Source of the DNA: Spirometra erinaceieuropaei
Lineage: Eukaryota > Platyhelminthes > Cestoda > Diphyllobothriidea > Diphyllobothriidae
Assembly (NCBI GenBank): GCA_902702965.1
Contig: CACRXP010000155.1
Span: 898,589-962,588 of the forward strand
Reading direction: 5' to 3'
DNA length: 64,000 nt
Below the pieces are notes generated by a model, which saw nothing but the letters and a program-made list of their open reading frames with translations, was not told the origin of the DNA and ran no database searches. The translations under genes and the position numbers were made by a program. Below, piece after piece: positions 11,011 through 21,888 of this stretch; position 1 is the first letter of the stretch, and the number at the start of each line of letters is the position of its first letter.

Positions 11011-11612
11011 GCAAATTCCGAGATGTCTGCGACAAGGGGAACTCGGCACGAATCAAGCAGAATGTATATTATGTAATCTGAATCATTTATTTACGTCGTG
11101 GAAGTCTCTTGTCCTTTGTATGCCGTCCCATTTGTCTCCATATGAATATTGCCGCCAGGCATTTTCTTATTTTATCCTTCTGTTTCATCATACATTCATT
11201 GTTTTAAATGAATATTTAATGTCGTTTTCTTCTCATTTATCGTGTTAATTAATTCAACTGCCCTTTTAACGTGCAACCGGTGGTAAAAAGTAACATAAAA
11301 GGTGTCGCAACATTGGTTGACGTTGGCGCATGATGTGTCTTGGAAAACGCAGGCATTGTTTGCACCGAGCTATGGTTTAAATTGTTGCTTTTTATTCCCC
11401 TCAGAAATTAAATGCGAACTTGGAATAGATCAGTATATTCTAGGGTTTATAGGCGCAGACCGAAATTTGACGCATGGATCTCTGCACCTGTGCTGCTGGT
11501 GTGATATTCTCTTCCCTTAAAAACATACTACTAGCTGCTTGTCGGCAGTAAATGAATAGTATGCGGTTGCCCGCTGTAGCTAATGGACTTCGGCCTGGAA
11601 ATTCATACATCA
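11011..11612. other. Unassigned interval
   Basis: AT-rich. The plus ORF 11302-11520 has no recognisable domain or splice context. Confidence 0.4.
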
Positions 11613-11616
11613 AATT

Positions 11617-11770
11617 TCAATGGTAGGAGGCGCTCACCGATCGTTCTTACGGAACTCACTCGTTCCGTTGTGCCTTACGGGCTCTCTCTCTCTCTCGAGC
11701 CCAACCAGCAGCCGTACAGCGGCGCACTATATACGCAGGGACAGTTGTCTTTGTCGGTAATGCCATTGTG
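11617..11770 (-). repeat. SINE family A, 3' part only
   Basis: Minus-oriented tail: GGAGGCGCTCACCGATCG, ACGGAACTCACTCGTTCCG and the CAGCCGTACAGCGGCGCA block, ending at TTTGTCGGTAATGCC. The tRNA-like head is absent. Confidence 0.65.
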
Positions 11771-12459
11771 CCATCAAATTTCAGTCTGCGCCTACAGACC
11801 CTAAGGTATGCTTATATACACCAAGTTCGCAAACAGTTTCTGAGGACATTAAATAAACTACAATTTTTAAATTAGAGTATCAACCAGAAAACAAAGCTGA
11901 ATGCTAAGGGACTCACTGACGAACTGAATCACTCGCAGCTCTGCCATGCAGCGGCAGAATATAGGCAAAAGACGCATGTGGGAGCTTTTAGCTATTACCT
12001 GTGCTGGTAGTATGGTATCCCCTTACCTTAAAATATGCTTTAGTTGTCAAAATGCACACACTGGGTCTGCTTTACTCTTAATTGCGCTCAGAGAGCCAGG
12101 CTATCGAAGTGTCTTTTGTTTTTCTGCAGTAACAAATTTATCAGTTAGCGTGCTACAACCACAACAGAATGGAATGGGCGCAAATGTATCGTTAGTCCAC
12201 TAAGTTGGCGTATGCTGCAACAGGTTCTAATCGTGTTAAATTTGAATTACTAAGGCACGACAATAGGAACTCCTATGGGGCTTCGCCCTTGCTCTCTGAA
12301 GAACTACTGCCTCGAGCTGAGAGCTCAATGCAGACCAACTGCCAACGAGGCCGCAATCAGCCCTCAAGCAAAATGCCCATTTCAGCTTGCATTCACCAAT
12401 CGTTTTGTGTAAAAATTCACAGAATGCAAAAGGAAAAGGTACTCAACCAGATTACTTAC
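11771..12459. other. Unassigned interval
   Basis: No repeat family of the window is recognisable here. The plus ORFs 11946-12203 and 12205-12489 show no domain. The right part would be the intron downstream of the minus-strand exon candidate at 12460-12693. Confidence 0.4.
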
Positions 12460-12693
12460 ATAGGATCTGCAGTTTCGGGTATTTTGTAGACTGTTGTGCT
12501 GGCGGTGGGAGGGGCGTCTCGTTTTCTAGGCGGTCGCTAAAGATGGAACGTGGTGCCTTCTTGTTGAAGTTGAGAGCATCAGCGTGCGTCTCCTTTGCAA
12601 ACGCTATCCGCCCCTTCTGAAGACTGTTCAGTAAGTTTCCGGGTATCAGCTGCAGATGCTCCTGCGCGCCCCATTCTTTTCGACCATCTGCGC
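12460..12693 (-). CDS. Candidate internal exon, unknown protein
   Basis: A minus-strand open stretch of about 78 codons with protein-like composition (GADGRKEWGAQEHLQLIPGN, KGRIAFAKETHADALNF, IFSDRLENETPLPPPAQQ). It is followed by a near-perfect donor, CCTAT|GTAAGTAAT, and preceded by a plausible acceptor, TTTTATCGATTTAAAAG. An alternative acceptor 6 bp further in gives a start at 12687. It exits in phase 1. I saw no second copy in the window, which argues for a cellular exon. I do not recognise the family. It lies downstream of the terminal exon at 23833-24090 and so would belong to another gene. Confidence 0.45.
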
Positions 12694-12736
12694 CTTTTAA
12701 ATCGATAAAATCACATGAAAAACGACGGGGCGTCAT

Positions 12737-13839
12737 GTGAAAGAGGGCATTTATTTAATGAAGTCCAGTTTAGTTATAAAAAGTCAATGCGTTCGTACTT
12801 AAGTATGTTGATGCTGAAGCCACAAAACCGTTTGTCATTTGACCGTACTGCCAGTCGGATCATGAGACCACTCGAGACTAGGAGGCCTTAAACTCATCAG
12901 TTGGGGAGCTAACTGTTTATTAGATCATTAGCCAAGTCCAGGCCTACTCAGACATCCTGCCAAGGAATTGGTCGACAGTGTTTCGTCGAGATGTGATAGT
13001 GGACGAGGGTAAATCTCCCAAACTGTGAAATTGGATACAGATATGACTGACTTCCAGACGCAGTTATTAGGACCCACCGTCTTCCGAGGCAAAGATCTCA
13101 GAAGTGCTATCACAAAACTGCAGTCGGGGTAACAATCGTCGATGAATTATCGCAAGCGGACGGGAAACGGTCACTTTAACAGGGACTATACCGCTAAAAC
13201 TAAGCGAAAACAGGAATGCGTACAGACAAAATGGATGGAGACTGTAACGTAATCGGTGATCAGTAGTTAACAGTCTCGATCAAAACTGTCTGAAAAGCGG
13301 ATCCATGGTTCAAGTAAAGCTCTCTGCACGCAAAAACGCTCAATGACCCAAGAGTACGGGTTCGAACCTCACGTTATGCGAAGCTGAGATCGGCTGACGA
13401 CGGCCGGTCTTTGTCAGCACTCCAGATTGAGCTAGGGGACCAGCATGTTCTGTAACCCGATGGATGGATATCCTTCCCAGGAAAGTGAGCGAGACTAATT
13501 TCTGGGGTCGTTCTAGTCAATCTCATTAAGGTTTCATGACAGTGGCCTACAACGCGAGCTTGTTCCCCTCCCCATTCTCAATGAAATTTTGCGAAATACA
13601 CGCGAGAAATGGAAAGTAATCACAAAAGGAGAATAGCACAAGATGGCCAGTCTTGTAGACGTTTCAGGAAAGAAACAGCTACTTAAGACATTTTCAAAGA
13701 TAACCTTGCGTCTGTGGGCTGGTCTGATTTAAACATGAGACCGTCGTACAAAGGGGCAATATTGATACGTTTCGAACACGCGCCAGGAATTGGCGTTCAG
13801 CGAGCTCACCTGCGCGCAGAGCACAATAAAATGCGCGCG
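12737..13839. other. Unassigned interval
   Basis: No recognisable repeat boundary, tRNA or exon. The minus ORF 12928-13113 has no support. Confidence 0.4.
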
Positions 13840-13984
13840 ATTTTGCTTTGGGCTGTTAAATATCGCTACTTAATCTTGACCCAACTGTGTAAAACTCGGT
13901 GCCTCGGTTGGATAAGAACCCACGACAGCAAGGGAAGGCTTTAGTACAGCCAACGCTCTAGGCACCTGAGCTATGAGGTCTCAC
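13840..13984 (-). repeat. tRNA-derived SINE (family C), diverged copy
   Basis: On the minus strand the head reads CTCATAGCTCAGGTGCCTAG (A-box region), GGCTGTACTAAAGCC (anticodon arm) and GTGGGTTCTTATCCAACCGA (B box with substitutions). The tail GAGTTTTACACAGTTGGGTC is shared in modified form with the copy at 25584-25740. The damaged B box and the shared tail argue against a functional tRNA gene. Confidence 0.65.
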
Positions 13985-14993
13985 CGGGAAACGTGAGCTT
14001 AGTTACATTTGCTCAAAATGAATTATTCAAAATCTGCCAAAACACCTATTAAATACCGCTACGGTGAACCATTCTAGTGGGCTCTGTGTTTGTTAATAAA
14101 CCGCGTGGGCAAGTATTAAGTATATGCGCGGGGTAAGAAAATACTAACGGATGTTTGACAAATTAACCAGTGTTTTAATACCCCCGCTTTACTGGCAGAC
14201 GTATGCATTCCATCTAATAATATCTCGAGTACTCTGTTACCACCAGACTGCTCTCCGTGCCGGATGCTTTTTTTTTGAAAAATGAGCTCTCCTCTTATTA
14301 AAAAAGTTGCGTGGGATAGTGGAGTACAATGAAAGAATGCAGACATTTCGGCAGCAGCAACTCCTCGGAGCGGTATAGGTCACTGAATGTCATCCGGCGA
14401 CGGAGACTCAGCTGAAAACTCCACCGAACAACGCCTTACCCCGCGCACATACTTAACCCTTGACGCCGCATGAAGGTAACAACGTCCCGATAAAAGCCGG
14501 GCCTCGTTGTATACCAGAAGAAATTTACAGCCCCGTTTGCGTAAGCTATACGGCGTTCGAAGGAATGAAGCTAAGCATTTTGGATTTGAAGCCCACCAAG
14601 TCCTTGGTGATATTTTCGTTCCTTGAATCGGCCGCTGTGAATGACAGGACATTCAGTCACACGGAGTCACATCGAATTAAAGTCATCATGGGATCTCAGC
14701 ATGTGCATTCATGAAATTCTTCAAAATGTCCTTTTTGGAAGACTGTCTGGAGTATCCAGCATTACCTACTGTAAGCTTAGGTGCCCTTTCCAAAGTGTTC
14801 ACTGTTGTTTCGCTAAAGTGGTGCTGGGGTAGGAGTGGCGAACTCCACGGCGCTGGTATGCTTTGTGTTGCGAGTGCTTTCACCGACAGGGTATCGAGGT
14901 TCGCATGTTCCGTTTTGCATTGGCGCTCAATGCAGAACCCTCGCGGACAGTCTCATGAAGACCAGGAAAATGGGCTGAAAGACACCCCCGCAA
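13985..14993. other. Unassigned interval
   Basis: Overlapping ORFs exist on both strands (14380-14883 -, 14460-15031 +), but none shows a domain. A donor-like CAGTAG|GTAATG lies on the minus strand near 14769 without a convincing partner acceptor. Confidence 0.35.
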
Positions 14994-15050
14994 GGGCAAG
15001 AGAGACTGGGATGGCGTTTCTGGCCTATTAGTCATCGTCAGCCAGCCTTG
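14994..15050 (-). repeat. SINE family A fragment
   Basis: Short fragment GAGAGACTGGGATGGCG ... GCCTATTAGTCATCGTCAGC, matching the middle of family A in minus orientation. Confidence 0.55.
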
Positions 15051-16150
15051 TTAAAAACGCAGGTTTCTTGGCGTCTGAGTTCAGCACTCGCGTCTGGTTG
15101 GACAGGGGAGTAAGGTTTTCCAAACCTAAACTCCCTGGAAGCCAGTGCATGATCTCCTGTAATAACGGGGATTGGGGGGGGGTGAGGAATATATACGACC
15201 CTATCCTACCCACCCCACCTTTGGTTAACGAGCGTCATTAAGTCCAACTGTCTACCATTTGAGCCATGGGCAATCACGGTACATACAGCTCTTTAAAAAG
15301 TAGCTGCATGGATACAATTTGTTCCTATATTAAAGTGCCGAATGTTGGCGGGCCTGGCGGGAAAAAGATGTTAAAACTGTAGACGTTTAAGGTTTATTTA
15401 ATACGGCATGTCACTTTCTGCTTCTCCTTCTTCGAAAATTAAAACAAACCATCACTGTCACCAGCCATGACAGGGTGCTACACGCAAATAAAGCGTGCTC
15501 GGGCGTCCGTTAACTCGGATCCAGTCGGCAAGCGGAAGCAAAAACGGTGTTATGCAAGGTCAGCGGTGCGTGATTAGGTCTGATAAATGTTCTAGACTAA
15601 ATTCTAGAGGTACTTTGCACAACTAAGGAAAAAAACACATCAGTGCGATTGAGAGGGCAGAATACAACGACATCAGAACTAAATCACCTCGTTTGACGAT
15701 ACTGAAATTTCGAAACGCTTCTGGGTCCAAACAAGTACTTTTTAATGAGGGATATCTAACATAAGTTTATTGCATATGCTAATCGCATAACGCTACATCG
15801 CGAAACAAGGAGAGTTTAAACTCGTCACTCTGGGAGTGAACTGTTTATTAGCTCGTCAGCTAAGTGCAAGTGTACTCAGATACCAGGTTTAAGAAGTGAT
15901 CAACTCATTCAGGTAGAGGTGTGACGTTGCACGAGGATATGTCTCTCGGATCAAAAAAGGGCGAGTGAGTTAGTGGGACAGTCTTTAATTCAGCCGGAAG
16001 GGCAAAAGTGGTTCAAGGAGGAGGAGGTGCTCGCTTTTGAACAAACTTCTTTCCGGCCGTCTGCAAAAACTACACTCTGTAAAAAATGACTGCAGAATTT
16101 AACAAATTTTTCATCAATTTTTGATGTCCTTACAAATTCAAATATATTTC
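15051..16150. other. Unassigned interval with a poly-G run
   Basis: Contains a G9 run near 15174. I see no exon, tRNA or clear repeat. The right part (15990-16150), including the 5' part of the minus ORF 15990-16319, leads into the SINE. Confidence 0.35.
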
Positions 16151-16159
16151 TAATAGAAA

Positions 16160-16380
16160 ACCTCCATATTATGCTATTACCAACAAAGTAAAACGAGACT
16201 GGAATGGACATTTCAGGCTTATTAGCTATGATCAGACGGTTATACCTTGCCCTAAATTGTGGAATACTTGAGGCTCCATCTCGCGACCTGTTACTTAAAA
16301 GCCCAAAGCCTAAAATCACTAAGCCACGGGTTCGTTGTCTTGTCGGTTAAGCTCGAGGATATACACATACGTGAATAATG
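16160..16380 (-). repeat. SINE family A copy with tRNA-like head
   Basis: Minus-oriented: CCAACAAAGTAAAACGAGAC ... GGCTCCATCTCGCGACCTG ... CTAAGCCACGGGTTCGTTGT ... GCTCGAGGATATACA. It abuts the 3' end of the Penelope-like element. Confidence 0.7.
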
Positions 16381-16449
16381 GAGGTAGTATGCATTTCGAG
16401 GTGATATAATAAAAGGAGAAGGCTAGTCGTAAAATCGAGGTATACTCGC

Positions 16450-16484
16450 GAATTTTCAAGTCGGTTACACCAATCCGTCGTCAG
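16450..16484 (-). ncRNA. Possible hammerhead-like core in the Penelope 3' region
   Basis: The minus strand reads CTGACGA, then a weak stem II (TTGG pairing with CCGA, one G-U), then GAAA. The order fits a hammerhead and the place, 3' of the endonuclease frame, is where Penelope-like elements carry them. The stem is imperfect and no clear NUH triplet follows, so this is tentative. Confidence 0.25.
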
Positions 16485-16708
16485 ACGAAATGAAAAGTGT
16501 GAGGGAGATACTCGCACTGGGGAGCTAGGGGGACATCGAGGTAACATCGACAAGACAGACGTTTATGTGTGCGGGAGTGAAGAACGTGTTTGGATAGGTG
16601 ACGGACGTTAGGGGAGGTGTTGAGGTTTTCACACATGGTTCAGTCTGTGAGGGAGGTGCTGAATCCGTGATATTCTACATGGCCAACCATGGATTAGCAG
16701 TTGGTGTC

Positions 16709-18888
16709 TTAGGGTGGGCGCAAGCCGGCGAACCATGAACGTAAGCCTTCGTAGTGAGCGTCTAAGTCGACATGGCGGCTGATGCTTTTGTTATTGGAGT
16801 GCCAAGCTTCTAGAAACTCTCGCGCTTGTTTGGTGTTGGCACTAGCGATCACTTCGGTCCCCTCCCAGTTGAAGCGGTGATCACACTCAAGGGTGTGCAC
16901 AAACACGAGAGACAAGGGGTCCCGTCGGCGGAAGGCCAACTTATGTTCGTTAATGCGGGTTTCAAGTCGTCGGCCGGTATGCCCAACATAAACGCCAGAG
17001 CAATTTGCACATGGAATGCGGTAAATGACATTTGTTTGCTGCTCCTTCGGTATGGGGTCTTTTACCCGGGATAATTTCGTACGCAATGAAGACGCCGGTT
17101 TGTGGGCGATGGCGATGCCGAATTGATTTAATTGTCGAGCGATCGCTTCCGAAATTCTCGGCATGTAGGGCAGGGAATAGAATTTCCTTGATACCCTGTC
17201 TCCGTTAGAGTCGAAGTTTTGCGGTCGTTGCTGGCGTCTAAGACATTTTTTTACAAAGCTTACCGGATATCCGTTGAGTCGGAAAAAGCGATGCAAGTAG
17301 GCCAGTTCTTTTTTGAGTAAATCGGCACTGCTGCAGTAGAAAAGGGTGCTGCTGTGGAAAAGGGTCCGAAGACAGCTTATTTTATGGGCTGCTGGGTGGT
17401 TACTCTGATAGCTCAGGATAATATCAGCGTCAGAGCTTTTCCGATGAACGCTTGTTGCGATGCCGCCGTCACTGAGCTTTTGTACGCTCACGTCTAGGAA
17501 TGGGAGGGTGCCTCCTTTTGCCTATTCACGAGTGAATTGTAGCGCTGGGAAGACACCATTCAAGCTCTGGTGAAATCGCTCAACTTCACAGGTCTTAACG
17601 ATGACAAATGTGTCATCTACGTATCTGAGCCACGTTTTCGGTTGGAAACTTTGTACAACATCTTGTTCTAGTCGTTGTAAGACTAGTTCTGCGAGTAGCC
17701 CCGAAATTGGCGAACCCATTGTGGTGTCCTTAACCTGTTGGTAATATTTGCCATCGAATTGGCAATAGTTATTAAGGCAGAGCTTAAGCATTTCTAAGAC
17801 GTGGTGTGTTAGAAGCTCGATGGGATCGTCTCGTAGGCGTTGGGCCACGCTCTCAATGGCAAGGTTATGTGGTATTGAGGAAAACAAGGCGACAACATCA
17901 AATGATAGAATGCTTTCATCAGGACTTACTTTGAGACCTTCAATCTTTTCAAGGAATGCCTGAGAATTTGCGATGCTGTATTGTGATTCATCAACGAGGT
18001 GCTTAAGATGCCTGTATAGGTTGTAAGTGGGCGATCCGATGAGTGGCACTATTATCCTCAATGGTGCATCTGGCTTGTGAACTTTTGGAAGGCCATATGC
18101 ATGCGCGATACAGTGGTCACTGAGAGTCATGAATTTAGAGTCATTTGGATTAACCAGCTTCAGTCGAGAGAGTTCATTCACCTTCTTCTTTATAACCGTG
18201 GCCTGCTTCTTCGTTGGGTCCTCAGCGAATGGTGCGTAAGCTTCCCTGTCATTAAAGACAGTGTTTGCTTTTTGCACGTAATCAGCCTTGTCTATGATGA
18301 CGGTTGCGCCTCCTTTGTCAGCAGGTACAACCACGATACTGTCATCAGTCTTCAGAGATCGCAACCCCTTTTCTTCATCGACGGTCAAGTTACGGTGACG
18401 TTTTGTTTGCCGAAGAAGACCACTGGCACAACTGCGTATGTCCGCACGCACGTCTTCAGGGATAGCAGAAGACAGTAGGACGGATTCAAGACTCGATAGG
18501 AAGTTTGTTGGTGCTGCATCGGTACGATTGAATTTAAGTCCTTTAGACAGTAGGCTTATCTCGGCGGGTGTCAGACTCCTTTTCGAAAGGTTAACGACTC
18601 TCGCAGAGATGCTGCACTTGTCGGTAGGACTGAGAAGGGATTGCAGTTTATCATTCAACTCGGCTCGCTTCTTCATTTTGGCATCTGTTGTGGTCACATT
18701 TATACGTCGTACTATGGTTTCGAAAATATCTTCAGGTAAGGATGAAAGGCACGGGTTTCTATGGTCGGAAATTGTTGTCTCAAATCTAGAAAGCCGATGG
18801 TGCACGTCTGGTATAATGGCATTCAAAACAGGGAGTCCGTATTTGAGTGCGAGTAGCCTTCCTGTCTCAGTTGGTAGAGTGTCTCTGT
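16709..18888 (-). pseudogene. Penelope-like RT and GIY-YIG endonuclease, one in-frame stop
   Basis: The product would copy element RNA and nick target DNA. The 5' piece (stop at 17522) has RT hallmarks: LRIIVPLIGSPTYNLYRHL (about residue 289), motif A SFDVVALFSSIP (341), motif B TTMGSPISGLLAEL (401) and the catalytic YVDD (435). The 3' piece continues in the same frame after a single TAG, with LPFLDV just past the stop and the thumb-like SNHPAAHK. It then has a GIY-YIG domain: VIYRIPCANC, GVYVGHTGRRLETRINEH (about residues 166-183 of that piece). The first 12 or so residues of the open frame come from the adjoining SINE, so the true N-terminus is missing. The inactivating changes are thus one nonsense codon and the lost 5' end. 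Identification is secure at family level. Confidence 0.9.
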
Positions 18889-19140
18889 GGTAGGGAGGCT
18901 CACCGATCGTTCTTAAGGAACTCACTCGTTTCTTTGTGCCTTACGGGCTCTCGCTCGAGCGCAACCAACAGCCGCACAGCGGCGCATGATATAGGCGGTA
19001 TGTTATTACCGACAAAGACAAGGGAGACTGGAATGGCCATTTCTGGCTTATTAGCCGTCGTATGCCAGCCAAACCCAATCTCGAAGTTCGGAGTACCGGA
19101 GAATCTAACTCGTGACCTGTTAATTAGATATCTACGCCCC
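18889..19140 (-). repeat. SINE family A copy at the Penelope 5' junction
   Basis: Minus-oriented: GGCTCACCGATCGTTCTTAA, CAGCCGCACAGCGGCGCATG, TATTACCGACAAAGACAAGG and a truncated tRNA-like end (CGTGACCTGTTAATTAGA). It supplies the false N-terminus of the Penelope reading frame. Confidence 0.8.
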
Positions 19141-19340
19141 CTTTCATTATACACATATATGCATAGAAATATACTTTCCCTTAATCGCTTAGTAGAAAAT
19201 TACGCCTTCTTTAAATTTAATATTTAAAGGAGGGGTATGTTTCGCTTTTAAAGAATACTCCAATTAGTAATTTTTTTAAGATCGTGGAAAGCCCGTTCAC
19301 AAAATACCATATCTCTGCGTTTACTAAAGTTACTTGTAAA

Positions 19341-20145
19341 GTTTACAAGGTAACGATCGGGAGATGGCACTTAAAAAATCCGCTACCTAGAAATAATACC
19401 TTTAACAGTGGACTCAAACGCCTTCAGGCTCTATCAGCAGTTGCAGACCTACTTTCACGCACTACCTGGACTTTCCGCGACGGCCTAACATGGGCTGGCC
19501 GAACGAACATCGCAGGAGGTTACATGGACGATGGTCGCTGTTACCCAACCTTCCCCATCGTTACATACGTACAGCTGAATATACGGCATACATTCGCATT
19601 ATGGCAGTTTATTACAAAACAGAATCACTTTTAAGTAAGATAAGTCTGCACAACACGGGACAGGAACAGTTCCCAGGCATTTGTCAAAGACATGGCATTG
19701 AGGCCAAACCAAAGACGATACTGTACTTCGTCTGTGTGAGCCCACACAGCTCGACCATATACTGGGCCTCCCTCGTAAAGTTTCCTTTTCAGTCTACTCC
19801 AGTATGCTTCAAAGGCCTTGCTGTGCCGTCCGGTGGTAGGGTCCTTGAAGTTCTTTTAGTGGTTAACAGAGAAATGTAGATAACCTTCTGAGGGAAGACG
19901 ATTATACGCGTCCCACTCGTCCGTTACCAATATACTGCCTTTGGCGACCCATTTTGTAATAACGGAACGGAGAGCGGGCCAACTTCGATCATTCACCTGT
20001 TCAAATAAGGCTTTCCGTCGACCAGTATCGTACATCCCGACCAGCCACCAGCCATAAAACCCCTATTACCACCTGTCCCGTAAGACAGGCTGCCTTGGTT
20101 AGGCGGATTTTTTGGATGCCATCTCCCGATTGTTACCGTTTATAA
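19341..20145 (-). mobile_element. Merlin DNA transposon, 789 bp, with TIRs and 8-bp TSD
   Basis: Element 19349-20137. The terminal inverted repeats run about 35 bp: the left begins GGTAACGATCGGGAGATGGC, and the right, read inverted, begins GGTAACAATCGGGAGATGGC. Both continue to AAAAAATCCGC. The flanks are GTTTACAA (19341-19348) and GTTTATAA (20138-20145), an 8-bp target duplication with one mismatch, as expected for Merlin. The interior encodes the C-terminal transposase half on the minus strand. The N-terminal half is absent because the TIR is followed almost directly by the domain core, so this is an internally deleted, non-autonomous copy. Confidence 0.88.
19631..20062 (-). pseudogene. Merlin (IS1016/ISXO2-like) transposase, truncated, one stop
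   Basis: Reading the minus strand from 20062 gives GFYGWWLVGMYDTGRRKALF, then a DDE block TDEWDAYNRLPSEGYLHFSVNH, then a TAA at 19858-19856 where the family usually has a serine. It resumes in the same frame with KNFKDPTTGRHSKAFEAYWSRLKRKL. The Asp in TDEW and the Glu in FEAYW are the expected second and third catalytic acidic residues. The first catalytic Asp lies in the missing N-terminal part. The frame stops at 19631-19633. The motif order is characteristic of the IS1595/ISXO2-like transposase fold that Merlin shares with IS1016. The copy cannot be active because of the deletion and the stop. Confidence 0.88.
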
Positions 20146-20281
20146 TATGACCGAGGTCCATTGCTTGAAATATCTTGAGATGCACGGTAGGTAATAGTAC
20201 AAAATTACCTAAGTAATCTTTTCGAGTCGAAAGCGCATTTCCAAATATCAGTCGACATTTCATGAGTTAGCAGATCTACTG

Positions 20282-20794
20282 TAAACATATTGATGGGCGC
20301 CACTGCGTCGCCGAGTCTGAGGACTGCGCCACGAGCAGGCAGCGCAGACTGCCACAGTTCCTCCAGTCATTCAATGAGCTGGTTATCAACATAACTAACT
20401 ATTTCATGCGAGATGATGAGATTAGATCCTTCCCTGGTAAATCATACTGTTAACAGTTAAAACCCGACCTATTTACACCATTCCAGAAGGCAATGTAAAA
20501 GTTATGAGAGGTGATGATAAAATTTGACGAGATTTCTACTCTCTTCCGTGCCTGGTGGTGTTAAGTTTTTTTTGGAGGATATTTTAGTACATTTTACCAA
20601 GTCGACAACTTCTAAATATTTTGTGTTCATGGGCATAAAGTAAATTGAAGAACTATTAAGTAAACAGTACCTAGTACAGACAGGCAGAACATATAACCGG
20701 CGCGTTTTAGGTTGTTACAAATCACAATTGCTTCCAGAATTATTCAATGGACGTGGAGTACGATCAGGAGAAAGAGATTAGCCAGACATAAAGA
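20282..20794. other. Unassigned interval
   Basis: Sequence between two MITEs. No exon, tRNA or repeat family of the window is recognised. Confidence 0.4.
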
Positions 20795-21076
20795 AGGCCG
20801 GCCTACTCATGAAATGTCAACCGAAATACCGAAATGCGTTTTCGTTTCGAAAAGATTAACTAAGAAGGGTTTTAAAGTTAATCATCGTACAGCACAATTT
20901 TTAAAATGAATCAGTTACCTCAGGATGTCGGCTTTTGAACGAACCGCCTTCTGGCCGAATGCAAAACATTACTCTGTAAAAATGACTATTTGCGTAACAT
21001 GCATTTTTTCATTGATTTTCGATATCTTTAAAAATTGAATAATATTTCCCGAAGACATAAATAAAATATTAATTGT

Positions 21077-21275
21077 GGTAGGAAGCGCTCAGCGATCGTT
21101 CATACGGAACTCACTCGTTCCGTTGTGCCTTAAGGGCTCTCTCTCGAGCCCAACCAGGGGCCGCACAGCGGCTTGGGTGTTCCACACTTCGGACTTGGGT
21201 AGGGCTGGCTGACGACGGCTAATAAGCCAGAAATGGCCATTCCAGTCTCCCTTGTCTTTGTCGGTAATAGCATTC
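21077..21275. repeat. SINE family A mosaic nested in a MITE
   Basis: The minus-oriented tail (AGCGCTCAGCGATCGTTCAT, GCCGCACAGCGGC) joins at about 21172 to the plus-oriented middle (GTGTTCCACACTTCGGAC, GGCTGACGACGGCTAATAAG), ending at TTTGTCGGTAATAGC. The MITE sequence resumes on both sides. Confidence 0.7.
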
Positions 21276-21888
21276 TGCCAAAATATTTATTCTTTTACTC
21301 AGTCGGTAGAAAATGATGTCTTCTTCCAATTCGGCTTTAAGAAGTTTCTTATTGTTTGATTTTTTAATATCATGAAATGGGCGTTCCTAAAACGTCATGT
21401 CTCCGCATTTACAAATGTGGCTTGTAAAGTTAATAATACGGCTGAACTCCCCTTCTAAATTTTATGAAACGGATGTGGTTTTCTTTTAATACCGTAGAGA
21501 AATGTATGGTTTTCCGTACGCGGAAATATACGGCTTGTAGTTTCAAAACTCTAAATACAAGTGTGACGGCTGGTCGGGTTCATTATTATTCGGAAATCGG
21601 AAAAGTTTTTAAAACCGAATTATCCCATTCACTTAAGGATAAATGTGAAAGAAGACGAAATTTTCTGCCGAATGAGTAAATAATGAATTTTTTCGTTCAT
21701 GTTTTCTGGAAATATTACTGGATTTTTTAGGATATCGAAAATCAGTGAGAAGAATGCACGCTAATTAAGTAGTCATTTTTAGAACGTGGTTTCCGACTGC
21801 AGTCGAAAAAAGGTTGTTTCGAAAGCTGGCATGATGACCAGTTCTGTAAACCTACTTAAGCCATCTTTTCTACACGAAAACGCATTTC

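Larger units (their letters stand above)
16385..18888 (-). mobile_element. Penelope-like retroelement copy 1 (5'-truncated)
   Basis: Defined by the reverse transcriptase plus GIY-YIG reading frame at 16709-18888 and a 3' untranslated stretch down to about 16385, where a SINE begins. The 5' end stops exactly at a second SINE (18889-19140). Beyond that SINE lies MITE sequence rather than more Penelope, so the 5' part is truncated or was removed. No second long copy is present, so the element's normal ends cannot be set from this window. Confidence 0.85.
19150..20281. mobile_element. Long-TIR Tc1-type MITE carrying a nested Merlin element
   Basis: The left remnant (AGTAGAAAATTACGCCTTCT, CGTTCACAAAATACCATATC) and the right remnant (ACCTAAGTAATCTTTTCGAG, GACATTTCATGAGTTAGC, ending CTACTG followed by TA) are pieces of the MITE family. 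They are separated by the Merlin insertion at 19349-20137. The left terminus is lost at the SINE. Confidence 0.65.

Noticed and set aside
18077..18893. Plus-strand ORFs of 133 and 151 codons opposite the Penelope reverse transcriptase
   Set aside because: Shadow frames of the minus-strand RT coding region.
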